From Psychrobacillus sp. NEAU-3TGS (GTDB lineage: Bacteria > Bacillota > Bacilli > Bacillales_A > Planococcaceae), in the NCBI RefSeq assembly GCF_029955155.1, contig NZ_JAPNOZ010000010.1:527661-591660 (forward strand): 64,000 nt of DNA. Reading direction: 5' to 3'. The position numbers and the translations under genes were made by a program. Of this stretch, positions 26,077 to 36,811 are shown in pieces. The notes beneath the pieces were generated by a model. It was not told where the DNA came from and searched no databases. It saw nothing but the letters and a program-made list of their open reading frames with translations. The first letter of the stretch is position 1; each line of letters opens with the position of its first letter.

Positions 26077-27372
26077 TTAAACGTTAGAGCGTGGTTGTAT
26101 CTTGTTTGAATTACTTGGTTCTTGAACTCTGTTCTGATGGTTTTCAACTATGTGAAAATCTTGCTTTTGTGTGATAAAAGGTGTTACACACATTATGCCT
26201 AAAAATGCCCAAAAAAACTTGCTATTATTGATACTAGCTGAAATAAATAGATTGATAAACCCGAATAAGTTTAATAAAAATATTGAAATCTGATTATGGT
26301 CAAAGTTCTCATACATCTTAGAATATACAAGAAACCCACGATAATAAGCTAGAAAAACTAATGCTATACAAGCCAAAGTAGGTATTAATCCCAACTCACT
26401 CCAAATTTCAAGGAATAAATTATGAGGATAATCCTCGCCATCCGTTCCTGAGTAATATATAGGAAAACTACCCAATCCTTTACCGAAGATTATATTATCT
26501 TTTATCATTTCAAACGCAACGTTGAATCTATCACTTCTACCTTCATCTAAGAACTGCGCATTAGATAACAAAGCGAACCTATAGATAAAAGTGTCTAACC
26601 ACCCATTTCTAATTGCTACAATTCCGCCTGTGATAATCAGAATTATTAAGATAAATATTTTTTTAAATGATTTAGATAAACATATACTAGCTTTTGTTAT
26701 CTTTATCATAAAAAGTGGTAGGAAGAGTATAGTTATCGCAAACGCAAGAAGAGGTAATCTCCCCCCAGATACAACAAGAGGGAACAATGTTATCATTATT
26801 AAAAGCACGATTAATATTTTCAAAAAAAACGTAGAAGTTTTGAAGAAATAATAGGAAATTAGAATTATTAAACCGAATGCGCTAGCTCTCCCTAACATAA
26901 TGTAATTAGATCCTAACACTGACACAAAACCGAGTTCAATTAGCTGATTTGTGAAAAAAGTATAAAATGTAGAAAACGCCATAAAAATGGAAACTGTTAA
27001 GATTCCTAAGAGAAAATTTGATAATTCACCTTTTGAACTTATAGTTACGATTCCACCTATAAAACACCATATTGTACTCACAAAAAATAATATTAGTTTT
27101 TGTTCAGAATAAATTACGCTACTTGTATAGCTATAACCAATAAGCACAAATAGAACAAGTACTGAAAAAAGTATCAATGGAGTTAAGACAAACTTCGGAA
27201 GCTTAAATCCTGTTCTTATCAGTCTATTTAAATACAGAGTAACAGAAAATAATAATAACAATAAAGTTATATCTATCGGGCTATTTTCAACACTTGCTTT
27301 AAAATATCCTGCTAAAATAAAAAGTGCAAAAATAAATCCTTCGCTAAACATAGTTTTCAATATTATCTTCAA
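26077..27372 (-). CDS. O-antigen ligase/Wzy-like polysaccharide polymerase
   Basis: A 431-residue integral membrane protein with about 10-12 hydrophobic segments. The conserved Wzy_C-type region is the loop with GRSDRFNVAFEMI, IFGKGLGSFP and the histidine in EDYPHNLFLEIWSELGL. It would polymerise lipid-linked repeat units on the outer face of the membrane. TTG 27372 follows GGGAGG. It is the last intact gene of the polysaccharide cluster; a polymerase fits with the flippase and chain-length genes upstream. Confidence 0.85.
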   Translation of the reverse strand: MKIILKTMFSEGFIFALFILAGYFKASVENSPIDITLLLLLFSVTLYLNRLIRTGFKLPKFVLTPLILFSVLVLFVLIGYSYTSSVIYSEQKLILFFVSTIWCFIGGIVTISSKGELSNFLLGILTVSIFMAFSTFYTFFTNQLIELGFVSVLGSNYIMLGRASAFGLIILISYYFFKTSTFFLKILIVLLIMITLFPLVVSGGRLPLLAFAITILFLPLFMIKITKASICLSKSFKKIFILIILIITGGIVAIRNGWLDTFIYRFALLSNAQFLDEGRSDRFNVAFEMIKDNIIFGKGLGSFPIYYSGTDGEDYPHNLFLEIWSELGLIPTLACIALVFLAYYRGFLVYSKMYENFDHNQISIFLLNLFGFINLFISASINNSKFFWAFLGIMCVTPFITQKQDFHIVENHQNRVQEPSNSNKIQPRSNV

Positions 27373-27624
27373 TTTATTAACAACCTCCCAGGAGAAAGTA
27401 ATACATGAAAATTATTGTACCATATACACATGAAAGATTTTATGTTGTTGATGATAATTTATATTGTACCTAGTCAATAACTATCTATTACATATCCACA
27501 GGTTACACCAGTTTTATCAAAGTTTTCTGTCTTATCTCTACCTTTTGACACTTAGAAAAACTTTTCACTTATTTTGAGAGTTACTGTGTTAGAGATAATG
27601 ATTCTTGCAATTAAAGTGTTACAT

Positions 27625-28971
27625 TTACTTCATTTGCAACTTTAAAACATTTTCATAAACTGGTTGATACAACTTCCATCCTGATTCTTTGAAATTCGAA
27701 TTATGCCATAAAAAAACAAAATTCCCATTGTATTTTTTTGTTTTCTCAAGCAATATTTTCATTTTCTCTTCCATATAATGAGGTGAAACTGTTTGATAGG
27801 TACTAAAACTAATTTCCATAGCAATAAGTGGAAACTCTTTTAATTTCAGCTGTTTTCGATTAATAAAATCAAAAATAGGAAACTCATAGCATGTTCCACA
27901 GCGAAACCCTTCTCGGTCAGCGTAACAGAGCGTACAGTCCATTTCCATACCATTATCATCCCATATATTCCAGGTGACAGGTGTTTCAAAACGTAGATAA
28001 TGTTGACGGCCTTCCTTTACTCTAAAGCCTAAAACTTCTTCTAATCGATCTTTTTCTTTCTTCCATTGCAATGGGTCATTATAGGTATTAAAGCTTGGAT
28101 GAAAACCAATAACATGACCTCTTTGTTTTACTCTTTGTATAATGTCCAATGAGTCCAACTCGTCAATTCTATAGTCATTATCAAATTTAGTAAGCCCACC
28201 ACTCATAAAATAAAAACGTGACTTGATATTCGCTGCTTCCGATAAATCCATAATATAATCAAATGTATCAAATGGATCCTTTCTCTTTCCTAATTTAACT
28301 TGTGGCAGTTCAATTAAATGTTTAAAAAATGTAGGTATACTTTTTCGTTTAATAAGGTCCCCGCCAAATATACGTGCAATCTTATTAATATCTTTCCAGT
28401 ATTTAATACTATCTACGTCATGAGTCATTATAAACTCAAATTTATGCTCTTTTCGTTTTTGTTCAATTCCTAAAAGAGTGAGCATATTCCATAGCATTTC
28501 AACATACTCGTTTACAATTGGGCGATCTAGAAAATCATTTTTGAATGCCACACAGAAAATTCCTGAAAAACGATTATACATATCTCGTGCTTTATTTACA
28601 TACTCCTCCCATCGTGTAAGCATAAAAAAGGAAGCCGCAAAAATATCAATACCGCATACAATTTGATTAGCGGTAACTTCTAGATGATTAGTTCCATATA
28701 CAATAGGTATGTCTTTTTCAACAATAAATCTATTATTTCCGTATCCAACTGTTGAGGGTATATTTTCAACTTTCAAATAGTCATCTTCCTTTTGATAACT
28801 AAAAAAGGAGTCTTGAATAAACAAAACAGATTTATTTGCTAGAACAATTTTATAATCCTGACCTTCATAATCCTGTATTTCATAATCTAATCCCAAAAAC
28901 TCTCCGAACAATACATTAATTATATAAGAACGCTCTAAGTCAAATTTTCTTGGTTGATAAATTGTTATCAT
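27625..28971 (-). CDS. polysaccharide deacetylase-family protein
   Basis: A 448-residue cytoplasmic protein. The N-terminal 170 residues are family-specific; the deacetylase-like barrel follows, with MTHDVDS (metal-binding Asp) near 183-190 and GHVIGFHPSFNTY (metal-binding His) near 285. These match the THDVD and H-x3-H-like motifs of polysaccharide-deacetylase relatives in capsule clusters. The start ATG overlaps the stop of the preceding FemAB-like gene by four bases, implying translational coupling. Target sugar unknown. Confidence 0.8.
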   Translation of the reverse strand: MITIYQPRKFDLERSYIINVLFGEFLGLDYEIQDYEGQDYKIVLANKSVLFIQDSFFSYQKEDDYLKVENIPSTVGYGNNRFIVEKDIPIVYGTNHLEVTANQIVCGIDIFAASFFMLTRWEEYVNKARDMYNRFSGIFCVAFKNDFLDRPIVNEYVEMLWNMLTLLGIEQKRKEHKFEFIMTHDVDSIKYWKDINKIARIFGGDLIKRKSIPTFFKHLIELPQVKLGKRKDPFDTFDYIMDLSEAANIKSRFYFMSGGLTKFDNDYRIDELDSLDIIQRVKQRGHVIGFHPSFNTYNDPLQWKKEKDRLEEVLGFRVKEGRQHYLRFETPVTWNIWDDNGMEMDCTLCYADREGFRCGTCYEFPIFDFINRKQLKLKEFPLIAMEISFSTYQTVSPHYMEEKMKILLEKTKKYNGNFVFLWHNSNFKESGWKLYQPVYENVLKLQMK

Positions 28972-29932
28972 TTCAAAACCTCGCTTATGGAGTTACGGAT
29001 TTTTAATAATTTCGAATTATTTTTCGAAATATTAAAATAATTCTTCTGAACAGCACCGAAGGCACTAAAAAAACGTTCAATTGGCTGAATCATACTACCT
29101 TCGAAATCAAAACTATTTGTAACTGTTGCTGAAAATTTAATTGCTTCCCAGATTAATAATGATGTTGCACCACTGTTTCTTAACGCTGGATCTCCCCCCC
29201 CCATTAGATAATAAGCACTTTGCTCATCCCAAATAATATAAATAGCACTGTGTATACGGTTTTGCTCATCACTAGCAAAAAAAATTTTACGACATTTTTC
29301 TTTACTACATGCTTCATCAATTTTTTTCAAAAATTCAAAATTATAAGGAATTTGTTGACCCTGTCTTTCAAATGTCAATTTATTGATATTATAGAATTCT
29401 TCAATTGAATCTCCTATATACACATGAACATTTTTTTCTGCTTTTCTTATTTCTCTTCGAATATTTTCTTTAAATGCAGAGAATATTTTATTTTCATCTG
29501 TCAAGTCCTCTAATATATATGTATAACGTGTTGTTTGTTTATAATCTTCCCAATAAAAAGGTAGCCAATTAGTAAATGAGTGATGAAAATTTTGAGAGAA
29601 AGAATCTACAGTTGGAATTTTTCTGATAATTTCTTTACAAACTTCTCTTTCAAAAGATATTTTTTTACATACTTTTGCCCTTCAGGATATTTTATCCAGA
29701 TACCTGCGGTTTGTGTCAACATTGGCATTGTAATATAGTTAAAACTGAATTTCTTCTTTATTACATAAGGAAGACTTGCAACAATTTCGTCCCCTTTTTC
29801 TACTAAAATAACATCCCATTTTCCTTCCCCAGCAACTGCATCTAGCCACCAATCTTTCGAAAAAATAGGGATGTTTTTTTCTTTTTTACATAACTCTCTA
29901 TACTTTTCTCTATTATTCAAAAATCTCAGCAC
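28968..29932 (-). pseudogene. FemAB/BioF2-like acyltransferase gene split by a -1 shift in an A7 run
   Basis: Two frames together encode one ~321-residue FemAB-like (GNAT-fold) protein. The first 90 residues include IFSKDWWLDAVAGEGKWDV and LPYVIKKKFSFNYITMPMLTQ; the second part has TRYTYILEDL, IRREIRKAEKN and YYLMGGGDPALRNSGA. Total length is 965 bases, one short of a whole number of codons. The switch is at the A7 run (T7 on plus, 29660-29666), whose codon phase GTA-AAA-AAA is a classic -1 slippery heptamer. It may be a dead gene, a sequencing error or slippage. The first in-frame start could be GTG 29932 or TTG 29920. Family members transfer aminoacyl or acyl groups to polysaccharide precursors. 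Confidence 0.75.
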
Positions 29933-30488
29933 CTTTAAAGTCTTTTTTAAATCTAATCACGAGCCCTAAAAATACGATAATAATAATAGTTTGGATAGGT
30001 TTAAAACCCGCTTTTTTTACTCCTTTAAGAGAAGCAGCGTTTTTTTTATTCACACATATTAAAACTTCTTTATCAGGATTATCTTTTGCAATTTCACTAA
30101 TAACAAATGGATAAACATTGTTACCTCTAGCAGATGTTGCGGTTTCACAATAATGTATAAATATCTCATTCTTTTTCAACTTTTTCTTTACAAATGGGTG
30201 TAAATGAACCACCGAACTCTCTTTATTTACTACCCAAGAACGGTGAATACATTGGCCATTCAAATATCCTAAATAACCTATATCACCTTTCTTTAGAAAA
30301 TCTTTAAATATTGATAGATATTTTGCCTCTTGAAAATTCATAATATCATTTAAATTCTCTAAATTAGCTATTTTTATTATTGCAGAGGAGTTAATATTCT
30401 TAACTTGTTCCATTTTAAAAAGAATAACCGTATCTCTTACAAAAAGTCTTGCTTGCATAAATCTTGCAATTTTTTTTACTAAGTTCAT
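29913..30488 (-). CDS. GNAT-like acetyltransferase
   Basis: A 191-residue protein of GNAT type: a sheet with GYLGYLNGQCIHRSWVV, then VHLHPFVKK and a late block VLICVNKKNAASLKGVKKAGF that resembles the acceptor/CoA end of N-acetyltransferases (asparagine followed by a helix and a KAGF turn). It starts with GGGGG upstream of ATG 30488 and overlaps the next gene by 20 bases. In the polysaccharide cluster it probably acylates a sugar precursor. Specificity unknown. Confidence 0.65.
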   Translation of the reverse strand: MNLVKKIARFMQARLFVRDTVILFKMEQVKNINSSAIIKIANLENLNDIMNFQEAKYLSIFKDFLKKGDIGYLGYLNGQCIHRSWVVNKESSVVHLHPFVKKKLKKNEIFIHYCETATSARGNNVYPFVISEIAKDNPDKEVLICVNKKNAASLKGVKKAGFKPIQTIIIIVFLGLVIRFKKDFKGAEIFE

Positions 30489-30513
30489 TTTTTCCCCCGT
30501 TTTTTAAAAATAC

Positions 30514-32071
30514 TTAGATTTCTAGTTCATTTTCAATTTCTAATATTGTGTTTAACACAAATAATGTATTTATGTCAGTTTTCCATAAAGGCTTATTCCA
30601 TTTACTAATTTCAACTTTTATATCTTGATCAATGAGAGCTGAAACTTTTGTAGTCAAAAGTTTTATTTTAGTTGGTTTATATAATACAAAACTATAAAAA
30701 TAATTATCAAGCTTATTATTAATTTTATTAAATAATGAAAGTTTTGGATTTGCTGGAACCCTAATGTGAGATTGTTTACTCTCCACAAATTGAAAATACA
30801 AATTCCTATCTACCCTATATTGAATAGAAATATTTGACCAAAACTTTATTATTTCCCTGTCCCAAAGTGGTAGTCTCCACTCATAATTATAGAATTCGTA
30901 TACTCTTACAGAATTACAGATGTATTTAGCCTGTCTTTCTCGCCAATCCCACTCTTCGAAAATATCTGCTGCCACTTCATTTTTTAAATCATCCCCATCA
31001 ACTAGTAATTCGATAGTCTTCTTTAGAAATACTTGATATTTTTCGTTTGAAAACCATAAGTTATAATGCTTATGTAACATAGATTCAATTAAATCATTTT
31101 TAGTAACAGTATTGGATTTAAGAAAATATTTAGGTATGTGACTGCCAGCAACAAAATCTCCTGAATGCCCTGGAATAAACACACTATTCTTAGGAATAAG
31201 GCTTTGTTTTTTTAATTTTGATACAGCTAGTAGGTCCTGAATATGAGGCATTGATGTTAGTCCATCAGCAAACATCGAGTATACTCTTCTCTCCTTACTA
31301 TGGAAATAAGAATACATTTCTTTTTTTCATATGGAACAAAAATCCATTTAAAGCCTAATTGTTCCGCTACCATTTTTGATATCTTGACTTCCCAATTTGA
31401 ACATAATCCATACGTAAAACAAATAACATTCTCATACCCTAAACGTTTTAACATAACTGCAATGAGACGGGAATCATATCCACCACTTAGTGGTAAAATT
31501 GCTGGTCGCCCTTCTAAGGAATCTATTAATCTTTGAAAAACTCTTACGTGTACTTGATCCAACTCTTCTACTAACTCATCTTGATTCTTTTTAGAATATT
31601 CTCCATGGTGAAATTTAAAATAGTGACTAGTTCTAAGTTCTTTATTTTTTTTATCAAAAACAAGATATTCACCGGCCTGAATTTGTTTAACATTTGTATA
31701 CAGAGTATTCTTACCTGTTACATATCCCGTCAACAAGAATTCTGTTTAGACAGATCATCAATTTCACTATAACCAACCTGAGACCTGATCCATCGTGCAT
31801 CATCGCTTAGATAAAATTCTCTATCTTTTACACCATAATATAATGGAATGCTTCTAACACAATCTACAGCAGCAAATATTATATCCTCATTTTCATAAAC
31901 TATAGAAAAAAATCCTTTTGCACTTTTCATTTTTTCTATTAAAAAAGGAATACCATTAAAAGTGAAATTACACGGTTCATTATTACTATTTATATCTTCT
32001 TGATATCCTTTAAAATAGAATCCAGAATTCTCTATCCACTTAAAACCACTATTATTTTTCAAATATATCAA
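30514..32071 (-). pseudogene. asparagine synthase-like amidotransferase gene with two frameshifts
   Basis: Three frames in order encode one asparagine-synthetase-B-like protein of about 520 residues. Part 1 (32071-31740) is a glutaminase-like N-terminal domain without an N-terminal Cys (starts MIYLKNN). Part 2 (to about 31322) has the ATP pyrophosphatase motif LPLSGGYDSRLIAVML. Part 3 has MFADGLTSMPHIQD, IPGHSGDFVAG and WRLPLWDREI. The first shift is near 31740, the second in an A7 run (31321-31327) with the slippery phase AAA-AAG. Such proteins in capsule loci amidate uronic acids or otherwise modify sugars; the lost Cys suggests ammonia or another nitrogen source. Confidence 0.8.
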
Positions 32072-32087
32072 CTAGTACACCCCATTA

Positions 32088-33456
32088 TCACCAAATATTA
32101 TGCATTATTAAAAAACGAATCATTAGCGAAATACTTAATGCTATTATGATTACTGACAAAGTACCTAAGAGCGATTTCCAATATGATATTCCTACTAACT
32201 TTAAGATATAGACACAGTTCCATAACCAAAAAACAATTCCACTAACAGCAAAGAGTATAATTGTTATTAACGCACTTTTGAAAAACATTGCTCCAATTAA
32301 GAGAGATACTATTCTACTTATGAAGATTGCTAAATTGAATAATAAACCGACTCCTTCTTTTTCCATGACAGTAAACAATAAAGATAAAGGAGAAGCTATA
32401 AAGACTAAAAGTAACCAAATACTTAAAACACGTGCATAGTCACCTGCTATAGCCCATGCATCTCCAAAAACAAAAGAGAAAAGTATGTCTCCGAAAGAAA
32501 ATACTATTGATATTGGTACAAGACCTATAAATAACATATTTCTATAAGAACTGTATGTCATGTTTTTAAGTTTAATAGGATTTTCATATTTTAAATTTGA
32601 AGATGCTTGAAAAAAAAACTTGACCAACAGCATTTCCTAATATTGACATCGGCATATTCAATACACGATTAGATAAAGAATAAAAGCCAACTATAGTACT
32701 AGAAAAAAAAGCAGATATTATAAATACTGGCAACTGCACAGAAACCGTGTTTAATAAACCAGACCATACAGAAACTTTTGGAAATTGATCGTATCTTTTT
32801 GCTAGATATATCATTTCTTTCTTTGACACACTTGATATTTTCAATTTATCCTTCTTTATACTTCTTAGTACCAAACTTGCTGTAGCAATAAATTGCGATA
32901 TAATATTACCCGCTATTAATCCAATAGCACCTTCTTTTTCGCTCCCAACAGCTAAATTAATACTCGCATTAGTAGTTGACTGAGCAACCCTATTCACAGC
33001 TAATCTCTGATATTGCTGTTTTCTATTTGACCAATAGTTGAAAGCTTGATATAAACCAGATAAAAACAGTGAAAGTGGCATGAAATAAAGCCAAGGATAA
33101 ATATCATCATTTCCTAACATGCTAGCTATATTACTTCCCCATAATATAACGATTAATAGTATAACGATACTAATTCCAGTCGCAATAATAATAGAAAGTA
33201 CAACAAGATTAACAGCTTCCTTATCTTCTTTAGGAAGCATAATTGCCAGTTCATATCTAGCTGTTATTGAAACTACGAATATTGAAAAAATAGATAGATA
33301 TAGCGCTAATAAACCAAAATCCTCTGGCGTGTATATTCTTGTTAAGATGGGTGAAATTGCTATCGGAATCGCTTGAGCAATTGTTGTTCCAGTCAATAAC
33401 GTTAAAATACTTTTAAGAAAAGGCTTTCTATCTTTTGTATTATAATTTCCGACCAA
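32088..33456 (-). pseudogene. Wzx-type polysaccharide flippase gene split in a T9 run
   Basis: Two overlapping frames encode an oligosaccharide flippase (MATE/PST family) with about 12-14 membrane segments. The first frame (33456 to about 32610) opens LTGTTIAQAIPIAISPILTRIYTPEDFG; the conserved VGQVFF-QAS turn is broken exactly at a nine-T run (A9 on plus, 32610-32618). With eight Ts the reading continues as QVFFQASSNLKYENP into the second frame. The protein would move lipid-linked repeat units across the membrane. It is needed for export, so if the shift is real the locus is probably inactive. Confidence 0.82.
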
Positions 33457-33637
33457 TAAAAAAACGACCTCTCTTATTATGTAACTTTTTAATGAGAAAT
33501 GCTGAATTGAATCTACTTTAGTGATTTCATAGGACGTATTATCTATATATTATTTTTTTTTGCAATCGCCACTAAAGGAAATATTTATATATCATTAATA
33601 GTTATAGACCATCTTTTATATAGAAAATACTTCGTTA

Positions 33638-34747
33638 CTAAATTTCAATTAATTTTTGATAAAATTTTATAAGATTATTACTGTGCTCATCCCACTTAAA
33701 TTTTTCTTTAATCTTAGTTAAATTTTCGCTCTTTATTTTCAATAATTCTTTGTTGTCACTTATTTTTTTTATAAGCTCCTCTAATTCTAGTTCATTATAT
33801 TCATCTACTGTAAAACCGATATCATTAATACTAACAAAATCACCAAAGGAAGTATTTTTGTTAGTGATAATTGGAGTTCCAGATGCAATAGCTTCTAATC
33901 CTTTTACCGGAAATGCATATTTTACATTTATTAATTTGCTGTCATAAACCGCAAAAATAATATCCGTATTTTCATAATACTTTTTAATGTCTTTATAATG
34001 AAATTTGCCTGTTATATTTGTGTTTCTATATAAAGGTTGAAGTGCCTTTAATTCTTTATAGGCAACTCCAGCTCCATTCAGATTAATAGTAATATCTTTA
34101 TATTTTTCGCCTATATCCATCAATTTTTTTAAAGTATCAAATTCTCTTAAACTACCTATAAAAGATATTCGTAATTTATCTGAGGAAGTTCTTCTAAATC
34201 CATTAAATAAAACTCCTTCAGGTGCATTCATTACAATAACATCTGGAGTATTTCTCACCTTTTTGACCTCGTACCTTTCTTTTTGAGAATCAGAAACATA
34301 TATTATTCCATCAGATTTTCTAAAACATTCTTTTGCGATCTTTTCTAAAAAAAATTTTCTTATACCACTACTATTAAACCCGTCATAAAATTCGTGCATA
34401 TCCCAAACTAGCTTTGCAGTTTTCTTAACAAATAAGCCTATAATGACACCATCAATATCATGGGCATGTATAACATCATAAGTATGCTTTTTTAAATAAC
34501 GCTTAATTTGAGTAATAAACTGCCAATAACTATAAAGTTGCTTATAACCACTACCATAAGCACTTTTGGGAAAAAATCTTGTTATCTTAATACCATCATA
34601 TTGCTCAGACTGTTTGTCGATATACCTATTATCTCTATCCCAACAAAGGATTTCTACGTCATAACCATTTCCTAATAATGCTTTCGCTTCCTTATATACT
34701 CTTGGATCAGGGTCAAATCCATTTGTTAATATCATTTTTATTTCCAT
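33638..34747 (-). CDS. GT4-family glycosyltransferase
   Basis: A 369-residue GT-B glycosyltransferase. The N-terminus shows MILTNGFDPDPRVYKEA and IHAHDIDGVIIGL; the C-terminal donor-binding domain has the family-4 pattern PVKGLEAIASGTPIITN (the E-x7-E type motif is degenerate). ATG 34747 follows AGGAGTG. It would add one sugar to the lipid-linked repeat unit at the cytoplasmic face. Donor and acceptor cannot be inferred. Confidence 0.85.
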   Translation of the reverse strand: MEIKMILTNGFDPDPRVYKEAKALLGNGYDVEILCWDRDNRYIDKQSEQYDGIKITRFFPKSAYGSGYKQLYSYWQFITQIKRYLKKHTYDVIHAHDIDGVIIGLFVKKTAKLVWDMHEFYDGFNSSGIRKFFLEKIAKECFRKSDGIIYVSDSQKERYEVKKVRNTPDVIVMNAPEGVLFNGFRRTSSDKLRISFIGSLREFDTLKKLMDIGEKYKDITINLNGAGVAYKELKALQPLYRNTNITGKFHYKDIKKYYENTDIIFAVYDSKLINVKYAFPVKGLEAIASGTPIITNKNTSFGDFVSINDIGFTVDEYNELELEELIKKISDNKELLKIKSENLTKIKEKFKWDEHSNNLIKFYQKLIEI

Positions 34748-34951
34748 CGATTCACTCCTAATAAGGTCAACATACTATATTTTTACAGATAAGTTCAATT
34801 TTTTATTCAGCTTATCATTTCGTAAAAATACGCACACAAAGTGATATTCAATTAATAATATTTATAAAATAATTACACTCTACTTATAAAATTCTTTAAA
34901 TCAACTAATAGTATATATGCTATTAGCTGTCACCCAAACACATCAAGCAAT

Positions 34952-36160
34952 CTATCGGAAAATATTGATTACTACAACTTCAACTATATTTTTATATGTT
35001 TGTTCTCTATCAAATTTGTCCTCAGCTAATTTTCTGCTGTTAATCCCTAGATTCCTGCTTAAGGTTCTGTCTTTATAAAGTTTTAATAACTTAACTGATA
35101 AATCTTTTGGATTATTATTTTCACAGTTTAACCCCATCTGATATTCATCTACTAAATTTTTGTACTCAACAGATTCTTGTGTATTTAGTACTGGTAAGCC
35201 AGCAGCAGCATAGTCAGCATGCTTATTAATAATACTTTGTGCAGCGCCACGACTTATTGGGTTTACAGCTATGTCACATGACTTTAAAATACCTACCATT
35301 TTTCCGTAATCTAATCTACCAGTAAACTCAGCGTTAATTTCTTGCTCTTTAGCATAGCTTTCAAACTTTTTTTTAAGGGGGCCATCACCCATGACAATAA
35401 ACTTTATATTATTGATTCCTTGGTCTTTAAGAATTCTTAGAGCATCTATCACACTGGAAATATCATAACTATGGCCCAATGTACCTATGTACGCTACCCA
35501 TAATTCATTTTTAGGCTTCATACTAAATTGATTCTCTAGAACTAATTTGTCAAAGTATTCTAAATCTGTACCTAAAAAAATACTATTTGTTTCTGTACAT
35601 TTCTTGTTAACCTTTAATGCTCTTTTTGCATAAGTATTTGAAACAGCGATAATTTCATCAGCTGCAGCATATACGTAATCTGCTTGCCTTTTCATCGGAT
35701 AAAACAAAAGATTGCTAATGAGAGGAACATTAAAAACCATTTTAAACGCCTCTGGCCACAAGTCTTGAATATCAATAATAAACCGTATGTTATTATTTTT
35801 AGCATATTCCGCTGCAACTCTTGCTAAATCCAGTGATGGGACAGCGCAATAGATCACATCTGGTTTTTTTCTATTATGTAGATATTTCTTTAAATTTCGG
35901 CCCATTAAATAATGACTATAAAAACGCTTAAGTGATACATTTTTAGAATACGCTGGCTCTAAAATAAAAGTTACTTTATAATTATACTGTTCTACTAACT
36001 TACTTCTCTTAATCTTTTTATTATGCGAAAAATCCGATGTCACCAACTCTACATCAAAGTTGTTATTAGCAAGCAAGTGTGCAAGGTAATTAAATCTATT
36101 ATTCCCATTCCCATCGAAATCGCTACAAAAATGAGCTATTAAAAGAATATCTCTTTTCAT
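34952..36160 (-). CDS. GT4-family glycosyltransferase
   Basis: A 402-residue GT-B glycosyltransferase related to WcaI/EpsD-type enzymes: FIIDIQDLWPEAFK, YIGTLGHSYDISSVIDAL, KFIVMGDGPLKKKFE and the late KHADYAAAGLPVLNT donor motif. ATG 36160 is preferred to an upstream in-frame ATG because AGGGAG lies six bases before it. It is separated from the next GT by about 200 bp of AT-rich DNA. Confidence 0.88.
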   Translation of the reverse strand: MKRDILLIAHFCSDFDGNGNNRFNYLAHLLANNNFDVELVTSDFSHNKKIKRSKLVEQYNYKVTFILEPAYSKNVSLKRFYSHYLMGRNLKKYLHNRKKPDVIYCAVPSLDLARVAAEYAKNNNIRFIIDIQDLWPEAFKMVFNVPLISNLLFYPMKRQADYVYAAADEIIAVSNTYAKRALKVNKKCTETNSIFLGTDLEYFDKLVLENQFSMKPKNELWVAYIGTLGHSYDISSVIDALRILKDQGINNIKFIVMGDGPLKKKFESYAKEQEINAEFTGRLDYGKMVGILKSCDIAVNPISRGAAQSIINKHADYAAAGLPVLNTQESVEYKNLVDEYQMGLNCENNNPKDLSVKLLKLYKDRTLSRNLGINSRKLAEDKFDREQTYKNIVEVVVINIFR

Positions 36161-36187
36161 TTTAAACTCCCTAAACATCTAATTTTC

Positions 36188-36811
36188 TTAGTCTATCTTC
36201 AACGCAGGAACTCCTATATACGTCCCCAATTCAGTTATATCCTTAACCACCACAGAACCAGCACCAAGTTTACACCCACTGGTAATATTCACGTTATTAA
36301 TTACTATACTTCCAATACCTAACCACGATCCTCTTCCAACTTTCACCGTACCAGCTAAATGCACTCCAGGTGAAATATGAACATAATCTTCAATTATATT
36401 GTCATGATCTATCGTTGCACTTGTATTAATAATGCATCCTTTTCCAATTTTGGTACAACTGTTAATAACAACTCCGGCCATAATTACTGTTCCAGATGCC
36501 AACTCAACTTGCTCCCCTATAACACTTTTAGGATGAATTAAAGTAGGTATACTTGCACCTTCTGCCTCAAGTTGCTCTTGAATCTTTTCTCTTGTAACGC
36601 TATTACCAATACCTACAAATATGTCCCAATCTTTCAGATGTTTATTTACATCAATTGATTTACCAACTACTTTTATCCCCATTGATGTAATAATGTTATC
36701 ATCATCATCATCTAAAAAAGCAATGCTCTTCCATTTATTCATTTTCAATGCGATGTCGGCAACTACTTTCCCGTGACCACTAGCACCTATTATGAGTAGT
36801 TTATTTTTCAT
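36188..36811 (-). CDS. PglD/EpsM-like sugar O/N-acetyltransferase
   Basis: A 207-residue protein with an N-terminal nucleotide-sugar-binding domain (LLIIGASGHGKVVADIAL) and a C-terminal left-handed beta helix of hexapeptide repeats (SVIGEQVELASGTVIMAG, HISPGVHLAGTVKVGRGS). This is the NeuD/PglD group, which acetylates UDP-4-amino sugars using acetyl-CoA. Its start overlaps the sugar transferase stop by four bases. With the dehydratase and aminotransferase it completes a UDP-bacillosamine-type pathway. Confidence 0.87.
   Translation of the reverse strand: MKNKLLIIGASGHGKVVADIALKMNKWKSIAFLDDDDDNIITSMGIKVVGKSIDVNKHLKDWDIFVGIGNSVTREKIQEQLEAEGASIPTLIHPKSVIGEQVELASGTVIMAGVVINSCTKIGKGCIINTSATIDHDNIIEDYVHISPGVHLAGTVKVGRGSWLGIGSIVINNVNITSGCKLGAGSVVVKDITELGTYIGVPALKID

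Noticed and set aside
31730-32071. Separate small gene
   Set aside because: It is the N-terminal domain of the asparagine-synthase-like gene and continues in the next frame.
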